DNA of 64,000 nt from Pseudomonas sp. MM211 (GCF_020386635.1 NZ_CP081942.1:4030001-4094000); one strand, 5' to 3'. Numbered from the stretch's first letter, positions 40,374 through 50,190 are shown. The notes: a model not told the origin generated them from the letters alone. A program made the numbers and translations.

Positions 40374-41807
40374 TCAACCGTGGTGGCTGACCACCGTCTT
40401 GGTGACGCTGAACTCCTCCAGTGCGAGAAAGCCCTTCTCGCGCCCGTGGCCGCTCTTGCGCACACCGCCGAACGGCAGCTCGACGCCGCCCCCGGCGCCG
40501 TAGCAGTTGATGAAAACCTGGCCACCGACCAGGCGACGCGCCAGGCGCTGCTGACGCGCGCCGTTCTCCGTCCAGATGGCCGCCACCAGGCCGTATTCGG
40601 TGCCATTGGCCAGGGCCACGGCGTCGTCTTCGTCATCGAATGGCAACGCCGCCAATACCGGGCCGAACACTTCCTCGGTGGCCAACCGGTGATCACGCGG
40701 CACCGGCCCATAGAGCCGGGGTGCCACGTACCAGCCGTTGCTGGGCAGCCCTTCATCCCTACGGCCCTCCGCCGCCAGCGGCAGCCCACTGGCATCGCAA
40801 TCGGCGATGAATGACTTGACCCGCTCGAACTGCGCACGGGTGATGATCGGGCCGCAATCGGGCGAAGCATCGGGAGCGCCCACACGCATTTCGCGGAAGC
40901 GTGCGGCGACCTTTTCCAGCACGCTGTCGAACACCTCGCGCTGGATCAGCAGGCGGCTGCCGGCCGAACAGGTCTGACCGGCGTTCTGAATGATTGCGCC
41001 AACGATGATCGGTACCGCCTTGTCCAGATCGGCATCGGCGAACACCAGTTGTGGTGACTTGCCGCCCAGCTCCAGCACGCATTTGACGTGGTTCTGCGCG
41101 GCGGCCTGCTGCACCTGCACGCCCACCTGAGGCGAGCCGGTGAAGGTGATCAGGTTGATGTCCGGATGCTCCGATAACGCAGCACCTGCTTCGCGGCCGA
41201 GCCCGGTGACGATATTCAGCGCCCCCGCCGGCAAACCGGCCTCGACCGCCAGTTCGGCGATACGCAGGGAGGTCATGCAGGCATCTTCCGCCGGTTTGAC
41301 CACCGAGGCGTTGCCCATGGCCAGCGCCGGGCAGATGGTGCGCCCGAGCATCTGCGCCGGGTAATTCCAGGGAATGATGTGCGCCACCACGCCATACGCC
41401 TCGCGCACCACGCTCACCGAATAGCCGGGCAGATAAGGAATCACCTGACCGTGCACCTTGTCCGCAGCACCACCGTAGAACTCGAAGTAACGGGCCAGCG
41501 CCTCGATGTCCTTGCGTGCCAGGGCCAGCGGCTTGCCGGTATCACGCGCCTCGATCTTTGCCAGCTCGTCGATGTGCTCCAGCACCTTGTTGCCGATTCG
41601 CACCAGCACGCGGCCGCGCTCGGTTGCGCTGTAGCGCCCCCATTCACCTTCAAAGGCCTTGCGCGCGGCTTTCACTGCCAGGTCGATATCGCCAGCCTGG
41701 CCACGGCCGATTTCGGCATAGACCTGGCCGTCGGCCGGCGAGTAGACCGGCAGGGTTTCCTGGCTCAGGGGTGCGCACCAGGCGCCGTCGATGAACAACT
41801 TGCTCAT
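40374..41807 (-). CDS. Aldehyde dehydrogenase, NAD(P)-dependent
   Basis: 477 residues. PWNYPAQMLGRTICPALAMGNASVVKPAE, FTGSPQVG, general-base Glu in VLELGGKSPQ, nucleophile Cys in NAGQTCSAGSRLL, and EEVFGPVL are all present. ATG overlaps the livF stop by 4 bases, tying the enzyme to the transporter. Oxidises an aldehyde, probably the product of the adjacent ADH, to an acid; chain length and branching are unknown. Confidence 0.92.
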   Translation of the reverse strand: MSKLFIDGAWCAPLSQETLPVYSPADGQVYAEIGRGQAGDIDLAVKAARKAFEGEWGRYSATERGRVLVRIGNKVLEHIDELAKIEARDTGKPLALARKDIEALARYFEFYGGAADKVHGQVIPYLPGYSVSVVREAYGVVAHIIPWNYPAQMLGRTICPALAMGNASVVKPAEDACMTSLRIAELAVEAGLPAGALNIVTGLGREAGAALSEHPDINLITFTGSPQVGVQVQQAAAQNHVKCVLELGGKSPQLVFADADLDKAVPIIVGAIIQNAGQTCSAGSRLLIQREVFDSVLEKVAARFREMRVGAPDASPDCGPIITRAQFERVKSFIADCDASGLPLAAEGRRDEGLPSNGWYVAPRLYGPVPRDHRLATEEVFGPVLAALPFDDEDDAVALANGTEYGLVAAIWTENGARQQRLARRLVGGQVFINCYGAGGGVELPFGGVRKSGHGREKGFLALEEFSVTKTVVSHHG

Positions 41808-42520
41808 GGGTAAGCCTCGAGGGAAAAGGAGGATGAAGAGGATGGTGCCGGCGTGGGCGCTGTCTGGTCAGGCAGCAGTGCCCCGCGCTCGATATGCAGC
41901 ACGCGATCGGGCAGATCGCGCAGCAGGCTGCCGTTGGATTCGGTGATCACCACGCAGAGTTCGGGTGCGCGTTGTTGCAGACGCTTCAGCGCTTCGCCGT
42001 ACTGCCCGGCCAGGGCCGGTGCCAGCCCCTGGAAGGGTTCGTCGAGGAGGATCAGGCGAGTGCCGACCATCAGCGCACGGCCGAATGCCGCCATCTTGCC
42101 CTGCCCGCCGGACAGCGCAGCACCGGAGCGCGGCAGCATCTCCCTGAGTTGCGGCGCTACCTCCAGGGTCAGCGCCAAGCGGGCGTCCACCTCGGCGCGC
42201 GACATGCCGATGACCTGGCAAGGCAGACGCAGGTTTTCTTCCACCGTCAGGGTCGGGAACATCACCCGCTCCTGCGGTGCGTAACCAATTCCCAGGCGCG
42301 CTCGACCGTGAGCCGGCACTTTCGCCAGGTCGCTGTCGTCGAGCAGGATGCGCCCACCACGTAACGGCACGAAGCCCATGATCGCGCGCAGCAAGGTGGT
42401 CTTGCCGGCCCCGTTGCGGCCGACCACGGCGCTCAGGCTGCCCTGCGGCAGGCTTGCCTGAATCCCGCGCAGCACCGGCGCCTGCAGGATGTCTGCGCTG
42501 ATGTTTTCGAAATGCAGCAT
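41804..42520 (-). CDS. Liv-type ABC transporter ATP-binding protein (LivF-like)
   Basis: 238 residues: Walker A GRNGAGKTT, Q-loop YAPQE, signature LSGGQGK, Walker B LILLDEPFQGLAP. The FQGLAP variant is typical of LivF in hydrophobic or amide transporters. Second ATPase of a five-gene importer; the gene overlaps the ALDH gene by 4 bases. Confidence 0.9.
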   Translation of the reverse strand: MLHFENISADILQAPVLRGIQASLPQGSLSAVVGRNGAGKTTLLRAIMGFVPLRGGRILLDDSDLAKVPAHGRARLGIGYAPQERVMFPTLTVEENLRLPCQVIGMSRAEVDARLALTLEVAPQLREMLPRSGAALSGGQGKMAAFGRALMVGTRLILLDEPFQGLAPALAGQYGEALKRLQQRAPELCVVITESNGSLLRDLPDRVLHIERGALLPDQTAPTPAPSSSSSFSLEAYP

Positions 42521-42531
42521 GACGACCTCCT

Positions 42532-43272
42532 CTACTCGCCCAGAACTTCACGGCGCACATTGGCGTCCGCGAGTACGGTGTCGGGGGAACCATCGGCAGC
42601 GATACCACCGGAAATCCAGGCGGCGACGCGGGTGGCGTAACGGCGCACGATATCGACGTCGTGCTCGACGAAGATCGCGGTGACCTTCTTTTCCTCCAGC
42701 GCGCCCATGACGATCTCCATCACCCCATGCTTCTCTTCGCTGGATACGCCGCTGGTGGGCTCATCCATGATCAGCAGGCGCGGTTCGAGCATCAGCGACA
42801 TGGCCACATCGAGCAGCTTGCGCTGCCCCTCCGGCAGGTTCGAAGCAGGCTCATGCTGACGCGCACGCAGATTGACCAGTTCAAGCACACGGTCGACCTC
42901 ACGGGCATCGGCACTCGAGGCCAGCGAACGCCACCAGGGCATGCGTGACTGCCGGGCCATGCCGGCCAGCTCCAGGCACTGGCGCACACTGTGGTCGAGG
43001 AACAGTTGCGGCAGCTGGAACGAGCGGGCCATGCCGCGGCGCACGATATGCCGCGGCGACTTGCCGGTGATGTCCACGCCGTCGAACTCGACGCGCCCCG
43101 CGCTGGGACGCAGCAGGCCGGTGCAGATATTGATGAAGGTGGTCTTGCCGGCACCGTTCTGGCCGATCACCGCCAGACGTTCCCCCTCGTGCAACTCGAA
43201 GTCGATGCCATTGGCAACCACCAGGCCGCCAAACGCCAGGGTCAGCCCTTCAGTTTTCAATAAGGCGCTCAT
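42532..43272 (-). CDS. Liv-type ABC transporter ATP-binding protein (LivG-like)
   Basis: 246 residues: Walker A GQNGAGKTT (about 37-45), insertion typical of LivG (RSFQLPQLFLDHSVRQCLELAGMA), LPEGQRKLLDVAMSLMLEPRLLIMDEPTSGV. Signature is LPEGQ instead of LSGGQ, seen in some LivG proteins. ATG of this gene overlaps the livM stop. Confidence 0.9.
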   Translation of the reverse strand: MSALLKTEGLTLAFGGLVVANGIDFELHEGERLAVIGQNGAGKTTFINICTGLLRPSAGRVEFDGVDITGKSPRHIVRRGMARSFQLPQLFLDHSVRQCLELAGMARQSRMPWWRSLASSADAREVDRVLELVNLRARQHEPASNLPEGQRKLLDVAMSLMLEPRLLIMDEPTSGVSSEEKHGVMEIVMGALEEKKVTAIFVEHDVDIVRRYATRVAAWISGGIAADGSPDTVLADANVRREVLGE

Positions 43273-44213
43273 GCATCACCTCGCAGCGCCTTGCGGCGTT
43301 CCGATAGCAGCCCGACCAGGCCCTTGGGCAGGAAATAAATGATCACGATCAGGGTCACGCCGAGAATCATTTGCCAGGCCCCGCTGACCAGCGCAGCGGC
43401 GTACATCTTGAGGAACTCGTACAGCAGCGCGCCGACGAAAGCGCCCACCGCGTGGCCCGAACCGCCAAGAATGGCAATGAACACGAACTCGCCAGAACGC
43501 AGCCAGTAGCCCATTTCCGGCGTTACCAACCCCTGAGACAGACCAAACAGCGAACCGGCCAGACCACACAGGCCAGCCGACAGCACATAGCCTTGCCAGA
43601 GCAGCAATTTGGCGGACACGCCCAGGTATTCGAGGCGCGTTTCGTTGGTCTTGATCGCCGCCAGCGCCTCACCGGCACTAGAGCGGAAGTAGCGCTGCAC
43701 GCCCCAGATCACTGCCAGCGAAAGGATCACCGCCAGTACCAGCAGGGCACTCTCGAACTCGGTACGGCCCAGCTCGAAGCCGAACAGCGTCGGGCGCTGC
43801 ACGCGTAACCCATCGGTACCGCCGGTGTAGGCGTAAAACTTGCCGAGCACGGTGAACAGCACCATGGAAATGGCCAGATTCAGCATGCCGAAGAAAATCT
43901 CCCGGTAGCGCACCACGAAGGCACCGACCAACATGCCCACGGCGATGCTGGCCAGGGTGCCGAGGATGATCAGCAGCACGCCGTCGAGGCCGCGGAAATG
44001 GCTACTCAGGTAAGCCACCACATAGCCGGAGATGCAGGCATACATGGCGTGCCCAAACGAGATCTGCCCAGCGCGCAGCAGCACGCCGATACCCAAAGCG
44101 GCCATGCCGTAGCAGAAGGACAGGATCAGCGGAATCTTCAGCCAGGGCATGCTCAGCCCGGTGATCAGCAGCGCGACCCCGGCCACGGTTGCAACAATCA
44201 TTGAAAGGCGCAT
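43269..44213 (-). CDS. Liv-type ABC transporter permease (LivM-like)
   Basis: 314 residues, about 9-10 helices. GLDGVLLIILGTLASIAVGMLVGAFVVRYREIFFGMLNLAISMVLF and the permease EAA region GEALAAIKTNETRLEYLGVS identify LivM. Pairs with LivH. The stop overlaps livG; its start shares base 44213 with the livH stop. Confidence 0.9.
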   Translation of the reverse strand: MRLSMIVATVAGVALLITGLSMPWLKIPLILSFCYGMAALGIGVLLRAGQISFGHAMYACISGYVVAYLSSHFRGLDGVLLIILGTLASIAVGMLVGAFVVRYREIFFGMLNLAISMVLFTVLGKFYAYTGGTDGLRVQRPTLFGFELGRTEFESALLVLAVILSLAVIWGVQRYFRSSAGEALAAIKTNETRLEYLGVSAKLLLWQGYVLSAGLCGLAGSLFGLSQGLVTPEMGYWLRSGEFVFIAILGGSGHAVGAFVGALLYEFLKMYAAALVSGAWQMILGVTLIVIIYFLPKGLVGLLSERRKALRGDA

Positions 44214-45109
44214 CAGATTCTCCTTGCCTGAGCCACGGTGAAAAGGCCCTGGGGGCGTACCAGCAGTACCAGCACCATGATCACGTAGGGCATGACCACT
44301 TCCAGCTCGGGGTACAAGTAGACGCAGAACGAGCGTGACAGGCCGATCAACAGCGCCGTGATCAGCGCACCGGAGATCTGCCCGAGCCCGGCCGTGGCCA
44401 CCACTGCGAAAGACAGCACGATCATGTCGGCACCGATCCCCGGCACCAGCGACGTGGTCGGCGAGGCAAGCGCGCCACCGAGGGCACCGAGCATCGCGCC
44501 GACCACGAAGGTCAGGTAAGCGATGCGTTTGGCATTGATGCCCATGGCCGTGGCCACTTCGCGATCATGGGTAACGGCAACGATCTGCCGGCCCATCAAC
44601 GTGCGATTGAGGAACCACTGCAGCAGTGCATAGACCCCCAGCGCGGCACCTGGCACGAACAACAGCTGGTAGTTCATGTAGATGACGCCCAGTACTTCGG
44701 AGGTGCCCATCTGGTTGACCACGTCGGCGACGAAATAGGGCTGGGTGCCCCAGATCATCCGCTGCAGGTCTTCGAAGATCATGAAGGCGCCGAAGGTAAC
44801 CAGCAGCTGCAGGATCGGATCACGATCCTGGAAGCGCCGCAGCAACAGCATCAGCAGGGTACCGAGCACGATACCCACGACGATCGAGGAGCCGATCAGC
44901 GCGGCCAGCGATACCCCGAGGGAACCGCCGCCCAGCCACAGACCGAGCGTGGCGGCAGCATAGCCACCACAGGCATACAGGCTGCCATGGGCGACATTGA
45001 GGATGCGTACTACGCCAAAGATGAAGGTGAGTCCCAGCGCGACCAGAAACAGCAGGCCGGCATAGGACACCCCATCCAGCAACGCCAGAATCAGGATGTC
45101 CTTGCTCAT
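44213..45109 (-). CDS. Liv-type ABC transporter permease (LivH-like)
   Basis: 298 residues, about eight helices: GVSYAGLLFLVALGLTFIFGVVRILNVAHGSLYACGGY is the LivH N-terminal motif; AVTHDREVATAMGINAKRIAYLTFVVGAMLGALGGAL is the EAA loop and following helices. Tightly packed between the binding protein and livM. Confidence 0.92.
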   Translation of the reverse strand: MSKDILILALLDGVSYAGLLFLVALGLTFIFGVVRILNVAHGSLYACGGYAAATLGLWLGGGSLGVSLAALIGSSIVVGIVLGTLLMLLLRRFQDRDPILQLLVTFGAFMIFEDLQRMIWGTQPYFVADVVNQMGTSEVLGVIYMNYQLLFVPGAALGVYALLQWFLNRTLMGRQIVAVTHDREVATAMGINAKRIAYLTFVVGAMLGALGGALASPTTSLVPGIGADMIVLSFAVVATAGLGQISGALITALLIGLSRSFCVYLYPELEVVMPYVIMVLVLLVRPQGLFTVAQARRI

Positions 45110-45111
45110 GG

Positions 45112-46416
45112 TTACTGCGCCTGTGCGGGTTTGACTGCGTCGATGATCGTCGGCGTTACGGTCTTCAGCCAGTCAGGCGTGTGCTGACCAGCCGGCGTGG
45201 TGACGGGCTCGGCTGGCACGATCATGATGTCCTTCAAGACCTTGAAGGAATGCTCGCTGCTGGTCGTGGTAATACCGAACAGTTGCTCTTCCATGCCCTG
45301 CCCGTCTTCCGGGCGAATGGTGACCGCACTGGTCAAGCCACGGAACTCCAGGCCACGGAACGCCTCGGCGAGTTGCTCCTCGCTCGGCCAGCCGGCGTTC
45401 TGTTTGATCGCCTTGTCATAGGCCGCGACCATAGCGTCCAGTGCCTGCACCATGTGGTACACGGAGTAGATCGGGTAGCTGCCGGTCTTTTCCTTGAACG
45501 TGGCGACGAAGGTCTTGTGCTTCTCGTCGTTCAGGTAGCTGGGGTGGAGAAAGTAGTGGTCGCCACGCGCGCCGATCAGCACGCCGTCAGGCAGGGTCTG
45601 GCCTAGGCGCTCCAGGGAGCTCTCGCCCAGCGGCAGATAGAACTTGGAGGTACGCAGCAAGCCCCGTTGGCTGGCCTGACGCACGAAGGTGTCGAGGTCA
45701 CCACCCCAGGAGGTCGACAGCACCACGTCCGGGCGCAGTACCTGCAAACGGCTGACTTCGGCCGAGAAGTCCGGTGCACCGAATTTCGGGAACAGTTCGG
45801 CGACGACCTTCACGTCAGGCTTCAATTGGGTCAGTACGGTGCGGAAGATGTCCCAGGAATCGCGGCCCCAGGCGTAATCCTGGTTGACCACGGCAATGGT
45901 CTTGAAGTCCGGGTTGACCTTGAGCAGGTAAGCGACTGCCGCGACCATCTCGGTCACCGCGTTGGCCTGGGTGCGAAATACGTAGCGGTAGCCGTGGCCT
46001 TCCAGTGCCTTCTCGGTGCCGCAATCCCACATCAGGTTGACTACCTTGAGGTCTTCGGCCACCGGCGCCAGGGTGTTGCAATTGCCGCTGGAGATCGACG
46101 CCAGCATCAGCTCGGCCCTCTCCTCCTGCACCACGCGGCGGTACTCGGAAAGCAGGCGGTCGCCGCCTACGCCTTCATCGATGTAGATCGGCTTGATCTT
46201 GACGCCATCGATGCCGCCCTTGGCGTTCAGCTCCTCGATGTACATCTGCGCCGCGTCGCGCGCAGGCACACCGAACACCGATGCCGAGCCAGAAAGGAAC
46301 GTCGTGATGCCGACCTTGAGTTCGGCGGGCTTTTCAGCGGCCTGCACGGCACTGTGAAGTGCCGCCAGGGAAAAAGCAGCGAGCACACCTACTCGTAGAA
46401 CTGTTTGCTTGAACAT
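45112..46416 (-). CDS. Liv-type periplasmic binding protein (amino acid/amide family)
   Basis: 434 residues. Signal peptide MFKQTVLRVGVLAAFSLAALHSAVQA. Mature part LKVGITTFLSGSASVFGVPARDAAQMYIEELNAKGGIDG is the PF13458 type; two lobes with VNQDYAWGRDSWDIF. Start at 46416 fits the signal peptide and has GAGGCAGAG upstream; the frame continues to 46482. These proteins bind branched amino acids, amides, urea, aromatic acids or similar. First gene of the Liv-ALDH-ADH-SDR operon; an operator-like palindrome sits about 108-127 bp upstream. Confidence 0.9.
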   Translation of the reverse strand: MFKQTVLRVGVLAAFSLAALHSAVQAAEKPAELKVGITTFLSGSASVFGVPARDAAQMYIEELNAKGGIDGVKIKPIYIDEGVGGDRLLSEYRRVVQEERAELMLASISSGNCNTLAPVAEDLKVVNLMWDCGTEKALEGHGYRYVFRTQANAVTEMVAAVAYLLKVNPDFKTIAVVNQDYAWGRDSWDIFRTVLTQLKPDVKVVAELFPKFGAPDFSAEVSRLQVLRPDVVLSTSWGGDLDTFVRQASQRGLLRTSKFYLPLGESSLERLGQTLPDGVLIGARGDHYFLHPSYLNDEKHKTFVATFKEKTGSYPIYSVYHMVQALDAMVAAYDKAIKQNAGWPSEEQLAEAFRGLEFRGLTSAVTIRPEDGQGMEEQLFGITTTSSEHSFKVLKDIMIVPAEPVTTPAGQHTPDWLKTVTPTIIDAVKPAQAQ

Positions 46417-46520
46417 GGCTCTGCCTCTGAGGCTGTTGTTTTTGTTTTGAAGCGTACGTCTACAGCTAAGCGCAGGTTGCACAATGCGCCCTGTTTTCAG
46501 AATTCACATTTTTTCAAGGT

Positions 46521-46543
46521 GGCGTTCGGTTTTACTGAACGCC
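46521..46543. promoter_or_regulatory. LysR-type palindrome upstream of the Liv operon
   Basis: Core GTTCGGTTTTACTGAAC (46524-46540) with flanking GGC and GCC gives 7-bp arms GGCGTTC/GAACGCC. It differs from the site in the itaconate ich/LysR promoter at only four of 23 positions and is oriented the same way relative to its gene (on the minus strand, GTTCAG..CCGAAC). Confidence 0.65.
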
Positions 46544-46571
46544 AGAACACCTGTTTCGACCCCCTCCTATT

Positions 46572-47390
46572 TCACGCACCAGCCAGCGCCAGCAGGCGCT
46601 GAGCCCTGAGTAGCACTGGCGCGTCGACCATCTGCCCGTCCACTTGATAGGCGCCAGCCCCACCGCTATCGGCCGCAACCACGCGGCGCGCCCAATCGAG
46701 GGTCTGCTCATCCGGCGCCAGGGCGCGGTGAATGGTGTCGACCTGGGCAGGATGGATGCACAGCGCACCGCCAAAGCCCATATCCCGGGCGTGCTGCATG
46801 GTGCGGGCCAGACCATCAGCATCGCTGATGGCCGGGTATACGCTATCCAGCGGTGCGGCCAATCCGGCGCCCTGTGAATGCACCAGGATGTGGTAGCGCG
46901 CCTGGTCGAGAACGATCTGCGCCGCCGCACTGCCGGTGTTGAGGTTGAGATCCAGAGCCAGGTCCAGCGCCCCAAAGCTCAGGCGATCGACACCTTTGGC
47001 CAAGGCGATCTCGGCAAGCATCAACAAGCCTCGGGCACTTTCGATGATCGGCCACACAGGCTTGCCGGTTGCGGCGGCACGCTCGCTCTGCGCCGCGCTT
47101 TCAACCTTGGGTAACAGCACGCCGATGACGCCCGCATGGGCGGCGCAGAAATCCAGATCCGCCTCATGCTCGGCATGCTCGGGCGAGTTGACCCGCACTC
47201 TCAGCCGCGCTTCGGGGTTGGTTGTCAGGAAGGCACCGAGGTTTTCACGGGCCTGGCGCTTGAGCGGTTCTTCGACAGCATCCTCGAAATCGATGATGAC
47301 CGTGTCGGCACCGCTGGCCAGTGCCTTGGCGAAGCGATCAGGCCGGCTACCCGGTACGAACAAGGCGCTACGGATGGTTTGTCTGGTCAT
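46572..47390 (-). CDS. ccl: Citramalyl-CoA lyase (CitE/HpcH family)
   Basis: 272 residues. Cleaves (S)-citramalyl-CoA to acetyl-CoA and pyruvate, the final step of itaconate breakdown. RSALFVPGSRPDRFAKALASGADTVIIDFEDAVEEPLK (metal Asp/Glu), LPKVESA, PIIESARGLL, FGALDLALDL and CIHPAQV are CitE-family motifs. Named from its place with ict and ich (PA0883 orthologue by synteny). Last gene of the itaconate operon; separated from ict by a 153-bp repeat-containing gap. Confidence 0.9.
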   Translation of the reverse strand: MTRQTIRSALFVPGSRPDRFAKALASGADTVIIDFEDAVEEPLKRQARENLGAFLTTNPEARLRVRVNSPEHAEHEADLDFCAAHAGVIGVLLPKVESAAQSERAAATGKPVWPIIESARGLLMLAEIALAKGVDRLSFGALDLALDLNLNTGSAAAQIVLDQARYHILVHSQGAGLAAPLDSVYPAISDADGLARTMQHARDMGFGGALCIHPAQVDTIHRALAPDEQTLDWARRVVAADSGGAGAYQVDGQMVDAPVLLRAQRLLALAGA

Positions 47391-47433
47391 GGAATCTGCT
47401 TCCTGGCGTAAGACTTATTGTTTGGTGATACGG

Positions 47434-47495
47434 CCAATTGGTGGGCTGAAGCCCACCCTACCCGTATGCCTTTCGTAGGGTGGGCTTTAGCCCAC
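47434..47495. repeat. Inverted pair of the GTGGGCTAAAGCCCACCC repeat
   Basis: 47434-47461 reads CCAATTG+GTGGGCTGAAGCCCACCCTAC; 47475-47495 is the complement GTAGGGTGGGCTTTAGCCCAC. A further copy with the same CCAATTGG extension is at 56179-56206, and a partial one at 54860. It lies inside the itaconate operon, between ict and ccl. Confidence 0.85.
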
Positions 47496-47543
47496 AAAAC
47501 CGAGCGTGCACGGCCGCCGACTCATGTCGCCTCGAACTAGGCC

Positions 47544-48749
47544 TCAAATCGCGCCGCTGACCTTCAGGCCCGCTATCGCGGCATCGCTGTACCCCAGCTC
47601 GGCCAACAAGGTTTCGGTGTGCTCGCCCAGCGCTGGCACCGCATCCATTCGCGGCGTGAAGGCGCTGTTGCTACCGGGTGGCAGCAGCGCGGGCAAGCTG
47701 CCTGCCGGGCTGTCCACCTGGCGCCAGCGGTCGCGGGCCTTGAGCTGCGGGTGGGCCCAGACACCGGCCATGTCATTGACGTGGGCGTTGGCGATCTGTG
47801 CGTGTTCCAGCCGTTCGATCACCTGTTCGGCACTGAGCACCGCGAAAGTGCCGACGATGATCGAGCGCAGCGCCTCACGATTGGCCGAACGCCTGGAGTT
47901 CGCCGAGAAACGCTCATCGGTCACCAGTTCAGGCTGCAGCAGCACCCGCTCGCAGAACGCCTGCCATTCGCGCTCGTTCTGCAGGCCAAGCATCACCGTG
48001 CCGCCGTCGCCAGCGGGGAATGGGCCGTAGGGATAGATGGTCGAGTGGGCGGCCCCGGCACGCGGCGGCGGCGTGGCACCGTCGTACGCGTAATACAGGG
48101 GATAACCCATCCACTCGACCAGGCTCTCGAGCATGCTCACATCGATGCGGCTGCCCAGACCGGTTCTGCCACGCAGCAGCAGAGCGGTAAGAATGTTGCT
48201 GTAGGCATACATGCCGGCGGCGATATCGGCGATGGAGCAGCCGGCCTTGGCCAATTGATCGTCGCCTGCCCCGCCGGTGACCGACAGGAAGCCGCCCTCG
48301 CTCTGGATCAGCAGATCGTAGGCCTTCTTCTTCTCGTAGCTGCCGCCTTCGCCGTAGCCGGAGATGTCGCAGACGATCAGCTTCGGGAAGCGCGCATGCA
48401 GCGCCTCGAACGACAGGCCCATGCGCGCTGCCGCGCCCGGCGCGAGGTTCTGTACCAGCACGTCGGCCTTTTCCAGCAGGCTGTCGAGCACCTCACCGGC
48501 ATCGTCCTGCTTGAGGTCGAGGGTCAGGCTTTCCTTGGAACGGTTGGTCCACACGAAGTGCGACGCCAGGCCATTGACCCGCTCGTCGTAACCACGCGCG
48601 AAATCACCACTGCCGGGGCGCTCGACCTTGATCACCCGAGCGCCCATGTCGGCGAGCTGACGGGTGCAGAACGGCGCCGCGATGGCGTGCTCCAGGCTGA
48701 CCACGGTGATGCCGTCCAATGGCCGGGGCTGCGTATTGTTGTTATTCAT
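47544..48749 (-). CDS. ict: Itaconate CoA-transferase (family III)
   Basis: 401 residues. Transfers CoA from succinyl-CoA to itaconate. LDGITVVSLEHAIAAPFCTRQLADMGARVIKVERPGSGDFARGYD, SLTLDLKQ, QNLAPGAAARMGLS, CDISGYGEGG, and the catalytic Asp in CSIADIAAGMYAY. Matches PA0882 in operon position: followed by the lyase and preceded by the PrpD-like gene. In P. aeruginosa the Ict-Ich-Ccl set degrades macrophage itaconate. Confidence 0.92.
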   Translation of the reverse strand: MNNNNTQPRPLDGITVVSLEHAIAAPFCTRQLADMGARVIKVERPGSGDFARGYDERVNGLASHFVWTNRSKESLTLDLKQDDAGEVLDSLLEKADVLVQNLAPGAAARMGLSFEALHARFPKLIVCDISGYGEGGSYEKKKAYDLLIQSEGGFLSVTGGAGDDQLAKAGCSIADIAAGMYAYSNILTALLLRGRTGLGSRIDVSMLESLVEWMGYPLYYAYDGATPPPRAGAAHSTIYPYGPFPAGDGGTVMLGLQNEREWQAFCERVLLQPELVTDERFSANSRRSANREALRSIIVGTFAVLSAEQVIERLEHAQIANAHVNDMAGVWAHPQLKARDRWRQVDSPAGSLPALLPPGSNSAFTPRMDAVPALGEHTETLLAELGYSDAAIAGLKVSGAI

Positions 48750-48827
48750 GGCGGTTTTCCCGTTTCAATCGTCCAGATCCGTAGGCTGGATCGCGCTTCA
48801 TCGATCCAGCGCAATATGTCGACGCAG

Positions 48828-50180
48828 TCAGGCCAGGCCGCTCAGGTCGTCGGTTTGTCGCAGGCGCCAGACCTTGGCGATCAGCTCACCGGCATCAACG
48901 CTGCTGCGCTTGCCGGCGAATGCCAGCAGGCGGCGGAACTTGTCTTCCAGCTCACTGCGGCTGAGGGTGTTGCCCGGATCGCCCTTGGGCTCGTCAATGG
49001 CGCCGCGCAAGGTGCGGCCGTCGGTGGTAACCACCTCGACCCGACCCAGCCAGCGCGCCGGATAGGCGCCATCCACCTCGGGGTCGAGGCGCATGCTGAC
49101 CTTATCCCTGAATTCGCTGACGTCAGCATCACTGAGCGACAGGTTCTCGAACTCGGTGAGCTGCGCCTTGCCATGCACGGCGATCAGGCCCAGCACGGTG
49201 CCCATGGAAAACTTGGCCTGGTGCACGGTCTGCGGCACCACCACACGCCCCAGCACATCGATGGCGCCCTGGTGCACATGGGTGATCACCTGGGCGATGT
49301 CGCCATGTCGCAGGCCTTCGCGCTGCATCAGATCCAGCAGCGCATCGGCAGCCGGGTGGGTGTGGCGGCAGGAGGCGTGGAACTTGAACGAGGTTTCTGC
49401 CAGCGCCCAGCGGCTGCCGAGACGATCCGACAGTTTGCTCGGGTTGGCATCGCTGGACATCCCGGCGGCCATGCCCTGCTCGCCCTCGAGAATGTTCTGT
49501 GCGCCGGTCAGGCCCTGATCGGTGAAATACGCGGCCAGCAAGCCATCGGCAGCGGCCTTGGCGGTATGCAGTTGCTTGGAATCAGCGGCATCGCGCAGAA
49601 ACTCCCAAAGCCCGGCGGCCTGGGTGCCGGCATTGCCAAGCAGGTGGACGAACTGCTGTTTGTCGAAGTTCAGCAGCTTGCCCACCGCCACGGCAGCGGC
49701 CAGGGTGCCGACCGTGGCCGTGGTGTGGAAGATGCGGTAATGGGAGCGGCCGAGGAACTCACCGATGCGGATGCCCGCCTCGTAGCCGGCCACCGAGGCC
49801 AGCAACAGCTCGCGGCCTGTCTTGCCCAGGCCCTGCGCCGCAGCCAGGGCCGCCGGGAACACCACCGTGGCCGGGTGCAGCACCGAACTGTTGTGCAGGT
49901 CATCCTGCTCGACCAGATGGGAAGACGCGCCGTTGACCAGTGCCGCAAAGTACGCCGAGGTGCCGCGGCCGTTGACCAGAATGCGCGCCGGGCCATCGGT
50001 CGGGCCCATCTTTTGCGCGTAGGCTTCGAACAGCGGAATCGGCCGCGCGCCTTCACTGGCCAGTGCCGAACCGAGCCAGTCGAGGAAGAGGTCTTCGGTA
50101 CGATCCAGCACCTGCGCGGGGATCTGCTCGTAACGGAGGTCGGCTAGAAATGCAGCGAGCTGCTGAGTATGGGTGCTCAT
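48828..50180 (-). CDS. MmgE/PrpD family protein (PA0881-like)
   Basis: 450 residues. MmgE/PrpD fold as in 2-methylcitrate dehydratase and cis-aconitate decarboxylase: FLDWLGSALASEG, NGASSHLVEQDDLHNSSVLHPATVVFPAALA, GYEAGIRIGEFLG, FHTTATVGTLAAAVAVGKLL, KFHASCRHTHPAADA. Invariant His/Asp regions are present. In the itaconate operon it may hydrate or isomerise a related C5 or C6 acid; the exact reaction is not known to me. Eleven bases from the acyl-CoA dehydrogenase gene. Confidence 0.87.
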   Translation of the reverse strand: MSTHTQQLAAFLADLRYEQIPAQVLDRTEDLFLDWLGSALASEGARPIPLFEAYAQKMGPTDGPARILVNGRGTSAYFAALVNGASSHLVEQDDLHNSSVLHPATVVFPAALAAAQGLGKTGRELLLASVAGYEAGIRIGEFLGRSHYRIFHTTATVGTLAAAVAVGKLLNFDKQQFVHLLGNAGTQAAGLWEFLRDAADSKQLHTAKAAADGLLAAYFTDQGLTGAQNILEGEQGMAAGMSSDANPSKLSDRLGSRWALAETSFKFHASCRHTHPAADALLDLMQREGLRHGDIAQVITHVHQGAIDVLGRVVVPQTVHQAKFSMGTVLGLIAVHGKAQLTEFENLSLSDADVSEFRDKVSMRLDPEVDGAYPARWLGRVEVVTTDGRTLRGAIDEPKGDPGNTLSRSELEDKFRRLLAFAGKRSSVDAGELIAKVWRLRQTDDLSGLA

Positions 50181-50190
50181 GGCAAGCTCC

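Noticed and set aside
47619..50147. 842-codon plus-strand open frame opposite ict and the PrpD-like gene
   Set aside because: Crosses two real genes and their gap, has no motif and no ribosome site.
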